This document shows, in pieces, positions 12,076 through 23,145 of a stretch of DNA of 64,000 nucleotides. How positions within the stretch are numbered: the first letter of the stretch is position 1; the number at the start of each line of letters is the position of its first letter. The position numbers and the translations under genes were made by a program. Origin of the DNA: Mesodorylaimus sp. YZB2_4 (lineage: Eukaryota > Nematoda > Enoplea > Dorylaimida > Dorylaimidae); assembly GCA_030248295.1 (NCBI GenBank), contig JASANH010001028.1:62001-126000 (forward strand), in the 5' to 3' direction. The notes under the pieces were generated by a model. It was not told where the DNA came from. It did no database searches and worked only from the letters and a program-made list of their open reading frames with translations.

Positions 12076-12470
12076 CTGACAGCGAAAGAAAATTTAGTGA
12101 AATGTTGGTGAAAACGTTTCAAGCTCCTGCCTTCCTGAGTTGGGATCTGGGGCGCAGTTTTACAGTTCTAAATCCCAAGGCATGTCCTAAATTCTGGGAC
12201 AGTCCCAAGTCATTTCACAATCAGCTTGTTATCCCACCCAAGGACACCAAGTAGTCATACAGTAAGTTCAGAATGACCTCGACCATGTCCTGAGACCCTC
12301 CCTGGTGTCTTTATTTCCTAGCAGTGCTGTCATGCGCATGGCAATTTTCCTTAATCTGCGGCAATTTCGAGCTGATCTTCCTAGAGCAACTTTTTGGGCG
12401 TCTTGAGATTGTGGCATCTTGCGTTAGCTCTCTCGAGCCGTAAAAATGGTTCTTTTTCAGCTGAACCAAA

Positions 12471-12519
12471 ATTCTGTCGTCCCTTTTTAACCATTGAGGC
12501 CAAAAAGGGACGACAGAAT
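12471..12519. repeat. Perfect 18-bp inverted repeat (hairpin)
   Basis: Arm 12471-12488 (ATTCTGTCGTCCCTTTTT) is the exact reverse complement of 12502-12519, with a 13-base loop. The stem lacks the length and bulges expected of a microRNA precursor, so it is recorded as a hairpin only. Confidence 0.85.
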
Positions 12520-13714
12520 GCCATTATCATCATTTAACTCCTTCTTCACCCACCCAAATGGATGCTCTTGACAGGGGAGGGGATACACAGTATTAATTAA
12601 AACTTGTACGCGTGATAAAGTCACTAGCAAGCACGATTCCATGGGCAAGAATCCCGTAAAACAGTCGCAGAAAACACAAAACTCTGTGGACTTAAAATTA
12701 TGACTTGGAAAAAACAAATAATGTGGTTCACGCAGTCTGCTGACATGACAGTCAGATTTTGTGCATAAAACGAGGATTCCAAAATAATGAAGCCCATGTT
12801 AAAGCTTATAAAATAAACCCAATTTGGCACGTTTACAGAGCTCATATAATGTGGACCAGCCTTTCTTAGCTAAGGCATCCTCGTGACGTAGTAAAATTAT
12901 TAAGATACAATCGCACAGCAAACTTCGACCAGTAATGGGTGCCCAGCTTACACGTACAGTATGTATATCCCGCGTTAAATTTTGTGGTCTCCTAAAATGT
13001 CTCAAGTCAACCTTTTTTATTATGAAACAAGATGAGACCGGTCTTAGGACGTGCCTAAATCTACGGATAAGGCACCTCTGGGACAGCTGTTGTGACACGT
13101 CCTGAATTGGTGTCCCAGCGTTGTCCCAAGTTGATGTCTAATAGTGCCCTGGATTCGTACAGTGAAAAATTAGAATCGCACTGTGAAACTGGCTCCTGCT
13201 GATTGCGAGTCTCATGCTATTGCAGTTGTCTTACTCGTCCAGTACCAGCTACCAGCCCAGCTGCATGGACTACTGTGTGCCAGCGTAGTGTGTGCTTGCG
13301 AATGCCATCCATCCGTGGTCTAGCCATCCCTATCTCTATATATTCGTTCATATCCAAACTTGGGCTCATTCGAGCGAGGTATTCTGGCTGTACCAGCCAA
13401 TTCCAGCCTGGTAAGGCGCCTTTTCTCGGATTACGGCGAAAAGAAATCACGCAGCAGGCAGTTTGAGCAGGAATTGACGTATAACGAATGAGATTTATCT
13501 TTGATTTTCAATAGGTGTCAGCTCCTCTAGTTTTCCCAAAGCCGTGGAAAGAGCTTATCATATCTTTTTGAGCTTGATAAAAATTCAGTTTCTTGGAATG
13601 CCTGTAAAATTTTACGTAATGCCAGAAAATTGTCAGCTGTAGTGAAATTTCTCGATAAAATTGCAAACACAGAGAAGCTTTGTTGCTGGTGCCGGTTAAC
13701 AAAATTTTTTGTCC

Positions 13715-13862
13715 GATCACTGTCAAAGTCAGAGCAAGAAAATTTACAATCCCTCGCAGGTCAAGGGTCAGGTCAGAAAGGTTTTTTGGTTCAGTCAAGG
13801 TCAAGGTCAGGTCAGAAAATTTTTTGAGGTGTCTTTCAAGGTCACTGTCAGGTCAGACAGTG
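13715..13862 (+). repeat. AGGTCA-rich tandem array, copy 2
   Basis: This array has the same alternation as the one at 11.9 kb: GTCAAGGTCAAGGTCAGGTC followed by AGAAAATTTTTTGAGG. The blocks repeat about three times with substitutions. Confidence 0.7.
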
Positions 13863-14440
13863 AAAAGCCCAGGTCATTGGAACACTGATTGTCGCCATAA
13901 TAACGATGAACACAACGCGAACAAGGATTGAGCATGGAATAATACCGCAGGATAGGTGATTCCGCAGGCGCACAAAGCTCCTGTTTCGCGTACTGATCGT
14001 GCCGCAGTTTATAGGCACCACGCGACACTGCCTTCCTTTTTTTCGTCAGACGTCGTCAAAATCATGTCTGGTGCGTTTTATTCAACTCCGAATCTGCATA
14101 AGTGAGGGCCTTATCTGCTAACAAAGTATGCTAATTACCAAAATCCTATCATTTTCTTCGAGAGGAACCTTGTCCGAATGAAGTCCTTATTTCTTTGAGC
14201 ACCTTATGTGCTTGTCATGGAAAATTTGGAGCATCCCGAGGATGTTCAACTTGGCATTTGCTGTAGCCATGACAACACATGAACTGAACAGGTCAACTGC
14301 CCAGTCTAGCGCCCTTTGCTACGAGTACACCGTCGGGCGTCTTTTATGTTCTTCGCTCAGACATAGCTCTCTAAGCTGGCCTCAATTTCCGCTGTTTCAT
14401 CTGCCACCAGATCGATTTCGAAATTTATCTACAAAAAACA

Positions 14441-16386
14441 ATGGGTAATTTAAGTCTCAGTCGGTCCCGTTCAAGAGAAGGCTTCTCACGCCGAAGCTAC
14501 AACCGTAATGACCAAGGGCGAGCCAACAGGTAATGACTACTAATTATTGCTGTCTTGTCGAAATTTCTCGGCATTGATGTTTTAGGAGTTACAGTTTCGG
14601 ACATCACACTGCTCGAAACTCATACCAAGAATGCGTTATTCGTCGGCCAGTCCATACTGAGTGTGTGACTGCTTTGGCATCAGCTCGGGCTGATTTGGTG
14701 ATTACAGGAGGAAAGGACGCTGTAAGGTCTTATTTGCTTGATGCCACCTCTTGCGAAGGACAGCGAGTTTCAGGTGGTTGCGCTGGTTAACTATGAATCT
14801 GGTGAATGTGTAAAGAAGTGGACAGGACACGAAAGGGATATTACAAAGGTGAGAGAATTTCTACACTTCAAATCAAGTGTCCGAATTGTGAATTCTTAAA
14901 AATCCTTCATCGAGACATCCTTATCTCACCTGCATTCGTTGTATCATAGGTGGCTTATTGTGAGCCGAGTTCGAAACCATTTGTATTCAGTGCTTCGAGA
15001 GATGGACTAGCCATTTTGTGGAAATTCGATGAAAACTCAGTACAGCGCCTATTCTCTGGGCACGAATTGGCCGTGGCTGGTTTGGCGCCATCTGAGGGTA
15101 AAACATTTGCTCGCTCTCTCCTTCCATTCAAATTTAGATAAGTTTAGATTGTGCCTATCTCTGCACTGGCTCCCGCGACAACACCATTCGTTTATGGGAT
15201 GTTGAACGAGGGAAATGTTTGGCCAGACAGGACGTCGCCCAAAACTTGGTGACTCACGTGGCGTGGCGAAGCGGCGTTAGTAACTTAATCGCCCAGAGTA
15301 GTGAAGATAAAGAACTGAAGTGAGCTAAAACAAACCGACTTGCCATGATCGAACGACATTGAAATTCATTCCTTCAGGTTATGGGATCCGCGAGATTTGA
15401 CTCTGGTGTTCTCCTTCCCTAAAAAACAGTACATCCAAATGCACTGCGACATCAGCATGGACGGTCAATATTGCCTGACCTGCAGCAATGGCTTCAACTC
15501 AAACGGCTGCGAGTTAACAGTAAGTGCTAATTACAGTATGTGGCTGCTGTAATGTGTGCGCCATGACAGTTGCTGAATGCTAGATAACTTTTTCACTGAC
15601 AGCAAAAGATTCAGAATCAGCTAGTGCCCACACTGCCCAAATTGTTGTATATGTAGATGTGGGACATACGACAGCGAAAAATGCTGCGAGAATATGTCGG
15701 CCATCAACAGTCAGCCAACTGTGCTATTTTCATCAACCAACAAGACGTCTATAAAACCATGTTACTGAGCGTGTCTACTGACCATACAGTCCGAGTGTGG
15801 AACACGGAAGACAGCCGTAAGTAAAACATACAGCCGCTAAAAATATACTTGAGACACTGGAATGATTAAAAAATAATTTCAGAATCACTCTGGACAGAGT
15901 ACATAGTTTCGGGAGGCAGCATACTAACTGCAGCCAATTGCGAGAACGGGTAAGAGAACTGTTTTGATGGAATTTGAAATAACTTAAATCAATACCGGTA
16001 TCCTGTACCTGAATCAAGCTTGTGTTGCTAACTTAGCTAATTCTATCGCCAGTTTATCTGACTTTTTAAAGTTAAAAGCTAATAGAATGTATGCGACGCT
16101 AGCGAGATAGGGGACTGTATAATACCATATAATATAGAAAAGATGCAAAAATGGAAGCATATAAGGATTCAAAAACTTTTAGGCATAGCGGATAAAGAAC
16201 TTGTATTTGTGTGGAAGAGGATCTTTTGAGAACCCAGCGTATTTAACGCATAACACATTCTGATTTAGGATTGTTGTTGGAGGCCAAAATGGGTGCCTGT
16301 GTCACTTAACATTACACTTCGACAACGACAAAATTTATCTTCGAAATCGATCGATGCAAGTTCACACGCCTGCTTCGATTCCATGA
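14441..16386 (+). CDS. wdr-31: WDR31-like ciliary WD40 protein
   Basis: Nine exons join in phase: 14441-14529, 14586-14721, 14774-14848, 14950-15097, 15148-15319, 15378-15519, 15657-15816, 15883-15949 and 16269-16386. They encode 368 residues, close to human WDR31 (about 367). Family landmarks in order are ITGGKDA, GHERDITKVA, FSASRDG, LCTGSRDNTIRLWDV, the SSEDKELKLWDPRDL blade, the family-specific CLTCSNGFNSNGCELT, MWDIRQRKMLREYVGH and STDHTVRVWN. The protein starts MGN, so N-myristoylation is possible, as suggested for vertebrate WDR31. In C. elegans the family is reported to act at the ciliary base and to affect BBSome and intraflagellar transport. That role is carried over by homology. 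An AATAAA lies near 16694. All sites are GT-AG and introns are 50-320 bp. Confidence 0.92.
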
Positions 16387-19140
16387 GCAGCTACAATACT
16401 GTGTATTGATTTGATGGCGGGAGGGAGGCTGGATGGGCGAGCATGCTGGACTCTACTGTACCTGCTCAATCACAATGTCGTGTAGTTTTATACTCAGTTA
16501 TAGAATATACAGTATTGACCAGATGTGGGAATCGAGCCGAAAGTCCTTCATATTTCGAAAGATGGTAATGACTGAAGCTTTTCAGCATATCTTTATATTT
16601 ATTCATATATATATTTTTCTGTTTTAAATTAGCCAAATAGTGCTACGTGACATGAGGACTTGTCATTAGTTGATAGATCCACGTAAATTGTCAAATAAAG
16701 TTATTTTTAGGCACATATTTTAAGTTGAAGGATCATAAAATCTCACTTCAAGATTTCTTACTTGCAGTTTTCACGATCAGAGTGGGAACCGGTCTTCGAC
16801 GGCGATTTAGTAAGTCCGCCGCTTGCACACCTGTCTCTGGGCGACCCACCCAGTACCCTCATATGGCGAACGCCGAACGAGTAGAGAATCAGGAAAATAG
16901 ACCCCGAACACCAGTCGGGAAGATCTGTCCCTTTGCGCCCAGTATCACCCTAGGACGCTGGTGCTGGCGCAAGATGCCCTCGTGTGGAGGTGCTCCCAGT
17001 GGAGACACACAGAGGGAAGCTGCCCTTGTTGAGATAAAGGGAGGAAAGCTGCCGTGCGCCCAGTCCCCACACGCGTCGCTCATAAAAGTTTGATGTTTGC
17101 TGGCTAAAGGCAAAACGGACTCCACTCAAGCAGGCGAAGTCAAATTTTTTAAAAGAATCTTCTAAAGTCAAAAGCAAGATTGTCTCTGTGAGCCTAGAAA
17201 TATGAGAGCTGATTCTTTGGTGTTGTCTACGAAGGCATGAGTCGGAGTATACATGTACAGTAAATAGGCGCAAAGCCCGAAAATGAACGAGCAATGCGGG
17301 CACTCGCTGTCAGTTCATATTTCAGGCATCATGCGGGCAATTATCGAAATGGCATACCTATTATTCCAAATTGAAAATACAGAAGAGCCTCAACGTACAA
17401 TTCGCACATCTAAACGTTTAATTCTTTTACATCTCGCATCTCTTCCTTGTTCTCGTACATCTCGCTCGGGCGTAGTGCATATTAGTATACTCAGAGCTTA
17501 ATAATCAATGGACGACCAAGAGATATCGTGATGATATCTTTGACAGTCAATAAGTACTCTCATTTGTTTCTAATCCATTCTATTTTCAAAAAATACTTGA
17601 AATACTGTGTGAGTCAGCTAACGTTCGACTATGTATTCCATAAACTATCCCTAAAAAGCATTTCCTAGGCCTCTGTTGCAATTGTAAATGTCTTCATACA
17701 GTAAATGCGGATAAGTCCGCAGTGTTTTATGGCATTATGAAATGCCGTATTGCCAGTTTCGGACGTAAGTGACGCTTGTAGTCCAAAAAGCCGTAAGTGG
17801 CCGCCTGGCACATTCCGCATTCCGCCTAATTCTTGACATGGTTTGGACAAATAAGCTTACCATGGTTACCCCAGAAAATTCTACATGTTACTGTACTGAT
17901 CGCAGTCACTCTGTTGCCGCCTGCTCAAGTCAAAATCTTGCGCAACGTGATTATTTCAAATCTAGTGTTAGAGTGTAAAACTTTCGAAGCTTTTCTATAA
18001 CGAATGTCTGCAAACTATTCATCAATTTCTCAGAGAAGCCTCAAGGTGTCGAGCATGAGTCCGACAATTTTCTAGAGTTTAATGGTTAATTCGCGTATAT
18101 TGTGTATCAGTCATAGTGACAGCACGGATAGTGGAAAGCTACTCTGTATACAACTATAAGGGACCAAAGGATATTGAGCACTAGCGGCAGAGTCTGATGG
18201 TTATTATATTATCGATATTGCTCTCGAGCGAACACCTTAGAGATGAGAGATAAGAGCCCAGTCGGTAGTCGGTCGGGTCTACGTTCATCGTCAGCTCTGC
18301 GGGTTTTTTCTTCATATACTAGAACATTGAAAAACCTGTTTGATCTTCTTGTTTTTTCCGTAAAGACGGAAATTTTTCTATATCTGTCTGCCCTTAATCA
18401 ATCGATTGCTGACGATTTCTCTCCCGCTTTGCTATCCTACAGCTGGTGACGCAAAAAGCGAGAATGAGTTCAGCCGAAGCGATCACAATCGATAGCGGAA
18501 TCGACAATAGTATGTATAAACTTCTTATTAGTTCTCCTGGCATAATTTTGTTATTGTAATATTGCTGAGAGAAGAATATCTGAATTTTAATTCACGTGTA
18601 TCCATGTTGATCCGCTTGGATTTTAACGTAAGTGTGATTTTCTCCCAGATGAGTTCCATGTGAATAAACGTAAGCAGTGATGATATTGCAGAAACGCCGG
18701 TTTTTGTGTAGCAGTATTTTGTAGATAGGTCTCATGGGCATGTCAGCCATGTTTATATTGAATCAAGTCAGCGGCAATAAATTCAGAAAGGCAGACATAC
18801 CACGGACTTTACAGGGATGCTACGATTTTGACCAATGCCTTTTGTGAGAATTGGATGTTACTAGGTCAAAAAGTAAGATAGCGAAGATAGCATCATTCCT
18901 AAATGGAGGAGGCGATTGAATAAATTTTTCCAGTCGATTGCTTGTCCTATTAGTATCAGTCAACCTAGATGGTTGGATGGCACAGATTTGGGCAATAAAT
19001 TGTCCTACTGCTCTCTGTTTAAATCCGGGCGGCCTCATTTACAGTTTAACGTTGCAGAACAAAACGAGGAGCTATCTGCTGAACTGGGCGTTGGCGGATG
19101 TGATTTCTCCGACAAAGTCTCCATAAACTTTCGAAACAAA
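16387..19140. other. Intergenic with one SINE
   Basis: A plus-strand SINE occupies about 16780-17165. Elsewhere frames are short. A possible tiny exon near 18465-18510 (starting MSSAEAITIDSGIDN before a GTATGT) has no supported partner exon. Confidence 0.35.
16780..17165 (+). repeat. SINE copy lacking its tRNA head
   Basis: It starts with GTGGGAACCGGTCTTCGACGG, matching the minus-strand copy at 10.4 kb. It continues through the tail block GATGCCCTCGTGTGGAGG, GGAGACACACAGAGGGAAGC, GCTGGCTAAAGGCAAAACGG and an A/T-rich end. The same tail occurs at 39.6 and 58.1 kb. The tRNA-like head is absent. Confidence 0.7.
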
Positions 19141-19473
19141 ATGTCCTCGTCGCCCACAATGTACCAAACTTCCGCATTTAGCTATAGCTATAATGGTATG
19201 AGGAAAAGGCGCCCACCCTATGCAAGTAGGCCCCGCCACATCTCGCCCCCTCAGCCAAATCATTTTGGACCAACGGATGACCTGAGATCAGCACTTGTGT
19301 CGAGTATCAAAGCAGGCAATATGGGAGATCTTGCCAATGCCCATTTTTGTATCGAATCATTAGGCTGTCTCTCTAAAAACCGTCTCTTAGAATATTCTTA
19401 CAGGGACCCTGACGTTAAAAAATGGCGAATTTTAACGCGGAAAAAAACATTTGAAAGCTCTTTTCGGGCTTAA
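19141..19473 (+). CDS. Hypothetical protein, weak
   Basis: A single frame of 110 codons begins MSSSPTMYQTSAFSYSY. It has a basic, proline-rich part (RKRRPPYASRPRHISPPQP) followed by a more ordered segment with DDLRSALVSSIKAG. The frame is open further upstream to 18916, so this could be the 3' part of a longer product. No domain is recognised, there is no signal peptide, and neighbours give no clue. Chance is a real alternative. Confidence 0.22.
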   Translation: MSSSPTMYQTSAFSYSYNGMRKRRPPYASRPRHISPPQPNHFGPTDDLRSALVSSIKAGNMGDLANAHFCIESLGCLSKNRLLEYSYRDPDVKKWRILTRKKTFESSFRA

Positions 19474-21537
19474 AGATAGGCTGTGTCTGTTACTGATCGA
19501 TGCCAACACTATGACCAGGAAATTCGAACATGAATGTTGCAGTAGCTGACACCAAGGCATACAGCAGAAGATTTTTCAAATACGATGCCATGAAAGTTTG
19601 AAGGCGATCAAGATCAGAAATTGTTCGAATGAACTCGAATGGAATCTGACACTGGAAACTAGATATAGTGGGAGCACAGCGTATATAATCTGTTTTCTTT
19701 GGGAATATTCTCGACCTTCACGCGCAGCATAGTGCCGAGTATATACACTCCCAAAGAAAACAGACAGTAGCATCCACTACACTTCACATAAAGAGTGGAA
19801 AAAGGAGGGAGCAGGTGGGTTCTGAAAAACCACCAAAATATCTACTGGTTTATCGAGTCCATAATCATTGCAGATGATGCGAACCAAACGCTGCAGCAGC
19901 TGGTCGATTAGTCGTTCGTCGCTATGAAGAATATGAGATACGGTATACCCTGGATCAGTGCGTAAAACCTCAGTTTTCGTTTACAGTCGGCCACTCAGCA
20001 TGATGCTTCGGGGTCGCTTTGTTTCCACAATCGCGTGCAGGGGCTCGAGACGGATGGTGCGCTATATAGCACCTTTAAACCTGCTCTACTCTTTTTATAC
20101 CTATTGGATACATCGATTGTGACAATCCCATCCCCGCTTCCCTCTGCTTCCAGACAAAATGTTTTTAACAGCAAGTCTCTTTAGTCTGCATTCTTACAAA
20201 AGATCCAGGTTGCTCAAAAAGGACCTGATATTGCGTAGCGCATATATTTCGTATTTGCTTTATCCAGCGTTACAAACTATTCCAAACCATCCAGCTTGCT
20301 ATCAGAGCCGTATGAGTGAACGTTCTATAATGCTGTAATCGCATTTTAGATGTTCGTCATGCAGCCTAGCATTCATTATTGCTCACCGTTCGACAAGCAA
20401 CTTCTGCAAATCCCGATCTTCTCAACATCAATTCGTATTCTGAAAAAAGAAAAAAAACATTTTCTTGTTTCCAGCAACCATGGTTCCTTCTCATCAAGTT
20501 AAAAATTGATATCTGATGGACCGACTGGATTTTAGACAATGGTTCTTGGCAACCATTGTACATAGACCACTCGCACGACACCAGTGCATACAATTTGTGT
20601 AAGTGCAATCGCGAGTGGACATTAGTTTGCACTATGGAATGGCCCGCCTGCTAAAAATTCGTGTATTGGATTGTGCTCAATTTGCAGGTACCGAATTTTA
20701 TCAATGAGAGTCCCCTCTGAAATTTGCTTGAGAGGAAACCGTGAACTGCTACAGGAAACTGGCTTGAAAAAGATGTTTTACTACGCTAGAATCGACTTTT
20801 CTTGTCCCCAAACTTTATTATAGTAATTTCCACGAATTTTTGTTTTTTTTTTACTGGGAAGATACAGATTTGCTTCTAGGCCTGTACGCATGGATGACAG
20901 ATAATGCTAAAACGCAATGGTTTATTAGAGAGAGCCAATTTCTCTCATGCAACAAATAACCCTTGGCGCACATTCATCGCGCATTGAATGTATTTAACGC
21001 CAACTGTAAAAATTATTGCTAAAGTATTTTGTGCTTGTGCATGACAGATTCGCACAGCATACAATATGCGCCAAATATTGTAGCAACTTTGTCTTTGGGC
21101 GTCGCAATGACCGTTAGCACTAGGTTTACGAACTTCCTCTTTATCGTATATTTTTTTGCACAAGAAATATTCCTTCATGTAACCTCCAGCGTTTGTTCTC
21201 CTCAACTGTTTTTTGCGCCTTCCTTTATGATGAGCCGCATGCGAACAAGAAGGACTTGCGCCTGCGACTGATAAGCTACGGTGGTTAGGTCTTGATCGAT
21301 ATCATGCGTCAACAGGTTTGTGTCCAGCCCTCGGTTATGCGTTGTTGCTTGGCGTGCGCCATTTCGTTGCCATGGATTTCTCAGTTTTGCCGCAGATCGC
21401 GAGTAATTCGTGTTTTTAAAAGGCAGATGCTTGCCGCGTGCTTGTTGATCATAGAGGCCATGGAGCCAAACACCTTTGCGGCCCTACCTGAGGGTGGGTG
21501 CTATTGATTCGTGGACAGGTTTTGTTGGTCGTCAATT
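19474..21537. other. Intergenic, one hairpin
   Basis: The only structure seen is the inverted repeat at 19689-19764. The right end precedes the GT14 gene. The ctttttcag at 21541-21550 could be an acceptor, which would imply an undetected upstream exon for that gene. Confidence 0.35.
19689..19764. repeat. 16-bp inverted repeat
   Basis: TCTGTTTTCTTTGGGA (19689-19704) is exactly complementary to 19749-19764, with a 44-base spacer. Both arms are flanked by GTATATA. It could be a small foldback element. Confidence 0.8.
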
Positions 21538-23145
21538 ATGCTTTTTCAGTATTTAAGAAGGAAAGCAATTTATTGGATGGTCGGGCTGGTGGTTTGGCTG
21601 AAAATGGTGAGACAAATATCGATCAGCCGTCGCTTGGTATTAGTCGCGTTATTCATAATTTCCTTTCTCACAATTGTTTCAATGAAGGCGAACAACGAAG
21701 ACAGGAATAAAAGTTTGGCGATAACGATTTTCGAAAACAGTACTGATTTGTCAGAAAATGATGAGTCAACAGGATTAAAAAGTGCGGAGACTGTTGGCAC
21801 TTCGATCGAATCTTCAGATTCTGCAGCCGGACCAAGCCAGACTACGGAGGCCTCGACACCTTCCCGATCGATGGTTGCCTCAACTCCGCCCACACAATGC
21901 TTGAAACGCAGCCAAAAACTTTGGTCCCAGAATGTTTCTCTCTTGGACCAGTATTCTTCCATGTGTTTGAACCTATTCGCAGCACTAGTTGACGAGACCT
22001 CGCTTAAAAGTCAAGAAATTTTTTCAAGTGCATCGACTTGGACTCCGCCAGATCCACATACAAACACATCAATTTTTGATTTGGCTAGTAATTGCACTAA
22101 TTTTCTCGAAACTGTTCCTTTAGCTACTAAACCCAATTCGCAAGAAGAAGCAGATTTTCCCATAGCTTATGTATTCGTGGCGCAGAAAAACCCTGGTCAA
22201 ACAGCCCGCTTGTTCAGAATGCTTTATCAACCTCAGAATGCATACTGTATTACATACGATACGAAGGGCGGAGAGGAATATATAAATGCAACTTTGGCCT
22301 TGGTATCGTGTTTTCCATCGAATGTCTACATCACACCCAAACCAGAACCGATTTGGTACTTTGGCTATTCTATTTTGAGAAGTGTAATGAATTGTATGCA
22401 AGTACTGGCAAACAGTTCCATCCCGTGGCGATACGTCCAAGTCGTCTCGTGGAATGATTTTCCTTTGAGGACTAATTTAGAATTAGTTCGAATTTTCAAA
22501 ATCCTCAACGGAAGTCAAGACAGTGAATTGCTAAATTTGGACACACCCGATTACGTCACTTATCAATGGGGTGTGCATGGCGGCACAAAAAGATCTCTTC
22601 CACCAGCTGGATTGACATATTATAAAGGCAGTTTCGCAAATGCACTAACAAGGAACTTTATTGATTTTATGTTCACTAATCCAATTAGTATACGATTTTA
22701 CGAATCACTTTGGGACTCCAAGTGTGCGGAAGAATTTTATTGGCCCAGTCTTGTGCATAATATTTGGCTTAATGCACCAGGGTCGTTTCCTGGTCAATGC
22801 GAATTGTTCTACAGAAATGCTGGTGAGAAAAAACCATTTTTGTCGCGGTTCCAGGTTTGGGAGTGGGACAAGGGAGATCGAAATTGCAAAGGAGCATGGA
22901 AATCGTTATCTTGCATCTTTGGCGTGCGGGACATGCCAATGCTGCTGTCACGGTTGGAGCTGGTGGCTCATAAAGTATACGAGGAATTTGAACCCGCACT
23001 ATTGTACTGTATGGAAGAATGGTATTGGAACAGGGCGTGCGGAAATAATGGAAATATAAATTGGAGTTACTACCACAATCTTCCTTCGGTTAGGTATCAT
23101 AAGTTAACTCCGGCAGAAAAGGATACATTTGTGTGTGCCTTATGA
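21538..23145 (+). CDS. Core-2/I-branching glycosyltransferase (GT14 family)
   Basis: A single long exon of 535 codons from the first ATG. A short cytosolic part with hydrophobic residues at 10-22, then RRLVLVALFIISFLTIVSM (about 31-49), suggests a type II Golgi membrane anchor. A Ser/Thr-rich stem with N-glycosylation sites follows. The catalytic region starts at FPIAYVFVAQKNPGQTARLF and includes SWNDFPLRTNLELVRI, the YYKGS block, an LTRNFIDFMF segment and several conserved cysteines. This order matches the beta-1,6-N-acetylglucosaminyltransferase (core-2/I-branching) family, expanded in nematodes as the gly genes. It likely adds GlcNAc branches to O-glycans in the Golgi; exact acceptor unknown. 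The start is uncertain: ATGs at 21577 and 21604 and an acceptor-like ctttttcag at 21541-21550 are alternatives. An AATAAA lies near 23370. Confidence 0.85.
   Translation: MLFQYLRRKAIYWMVGLVVWLKMVRQISISRRLVLVALFIISFLTIVSMKANNEDRNKSLAITIFENSTDLSENDESTGLKSAETVGTSIESSDSAAGPSQTTEASTPSRSMVASTPPTQCLKRSQKLWSQNVSLLDQYSSMCLNLFAALVDETSLKSQEIFSSASTWTPPDPHTNTSIFDLASNCTNFLETVPLATKPNSQEEADFPIAYVFVAQKNPGQTARLFRMLYQPQNAYCITYDTKGGEEYINATLALVSCFPSNVYITPKPEPIWYFGYSILRSVMNCMQVLANSSIPWRYVQVVSWNDFPLRTNLELVRIFKILNGSQDSELLNLDTPDYVTYQWGVHGGTKRSLPPAGLTYYKGSFANALTRNFIDFMFTNPISIRFYESLWDSKCAEEFYWPSLVHNIWLNAPGSFPGQCELFYRNAGEKKPFLSRFQVWEWDKGDRNCKGAWKSLSCIFGVRDMPMLLSRLELVAHKVYEEFEPALLYCMEEWYWNRACGNNGNINWSYYHNLPSVRYHKLTPAEKDTFVCAL

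Larger units (their letters stand above)
12076..14440. other. Intergenic with repeats, no gene
   Basis: Apart from the 18-bp hairpin at 12471-12519 and the second AGGTCA array, only short frames occur. The right end would include the promoter of the WDR31-like gene, but no element is evident. Confidence 0.35.
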
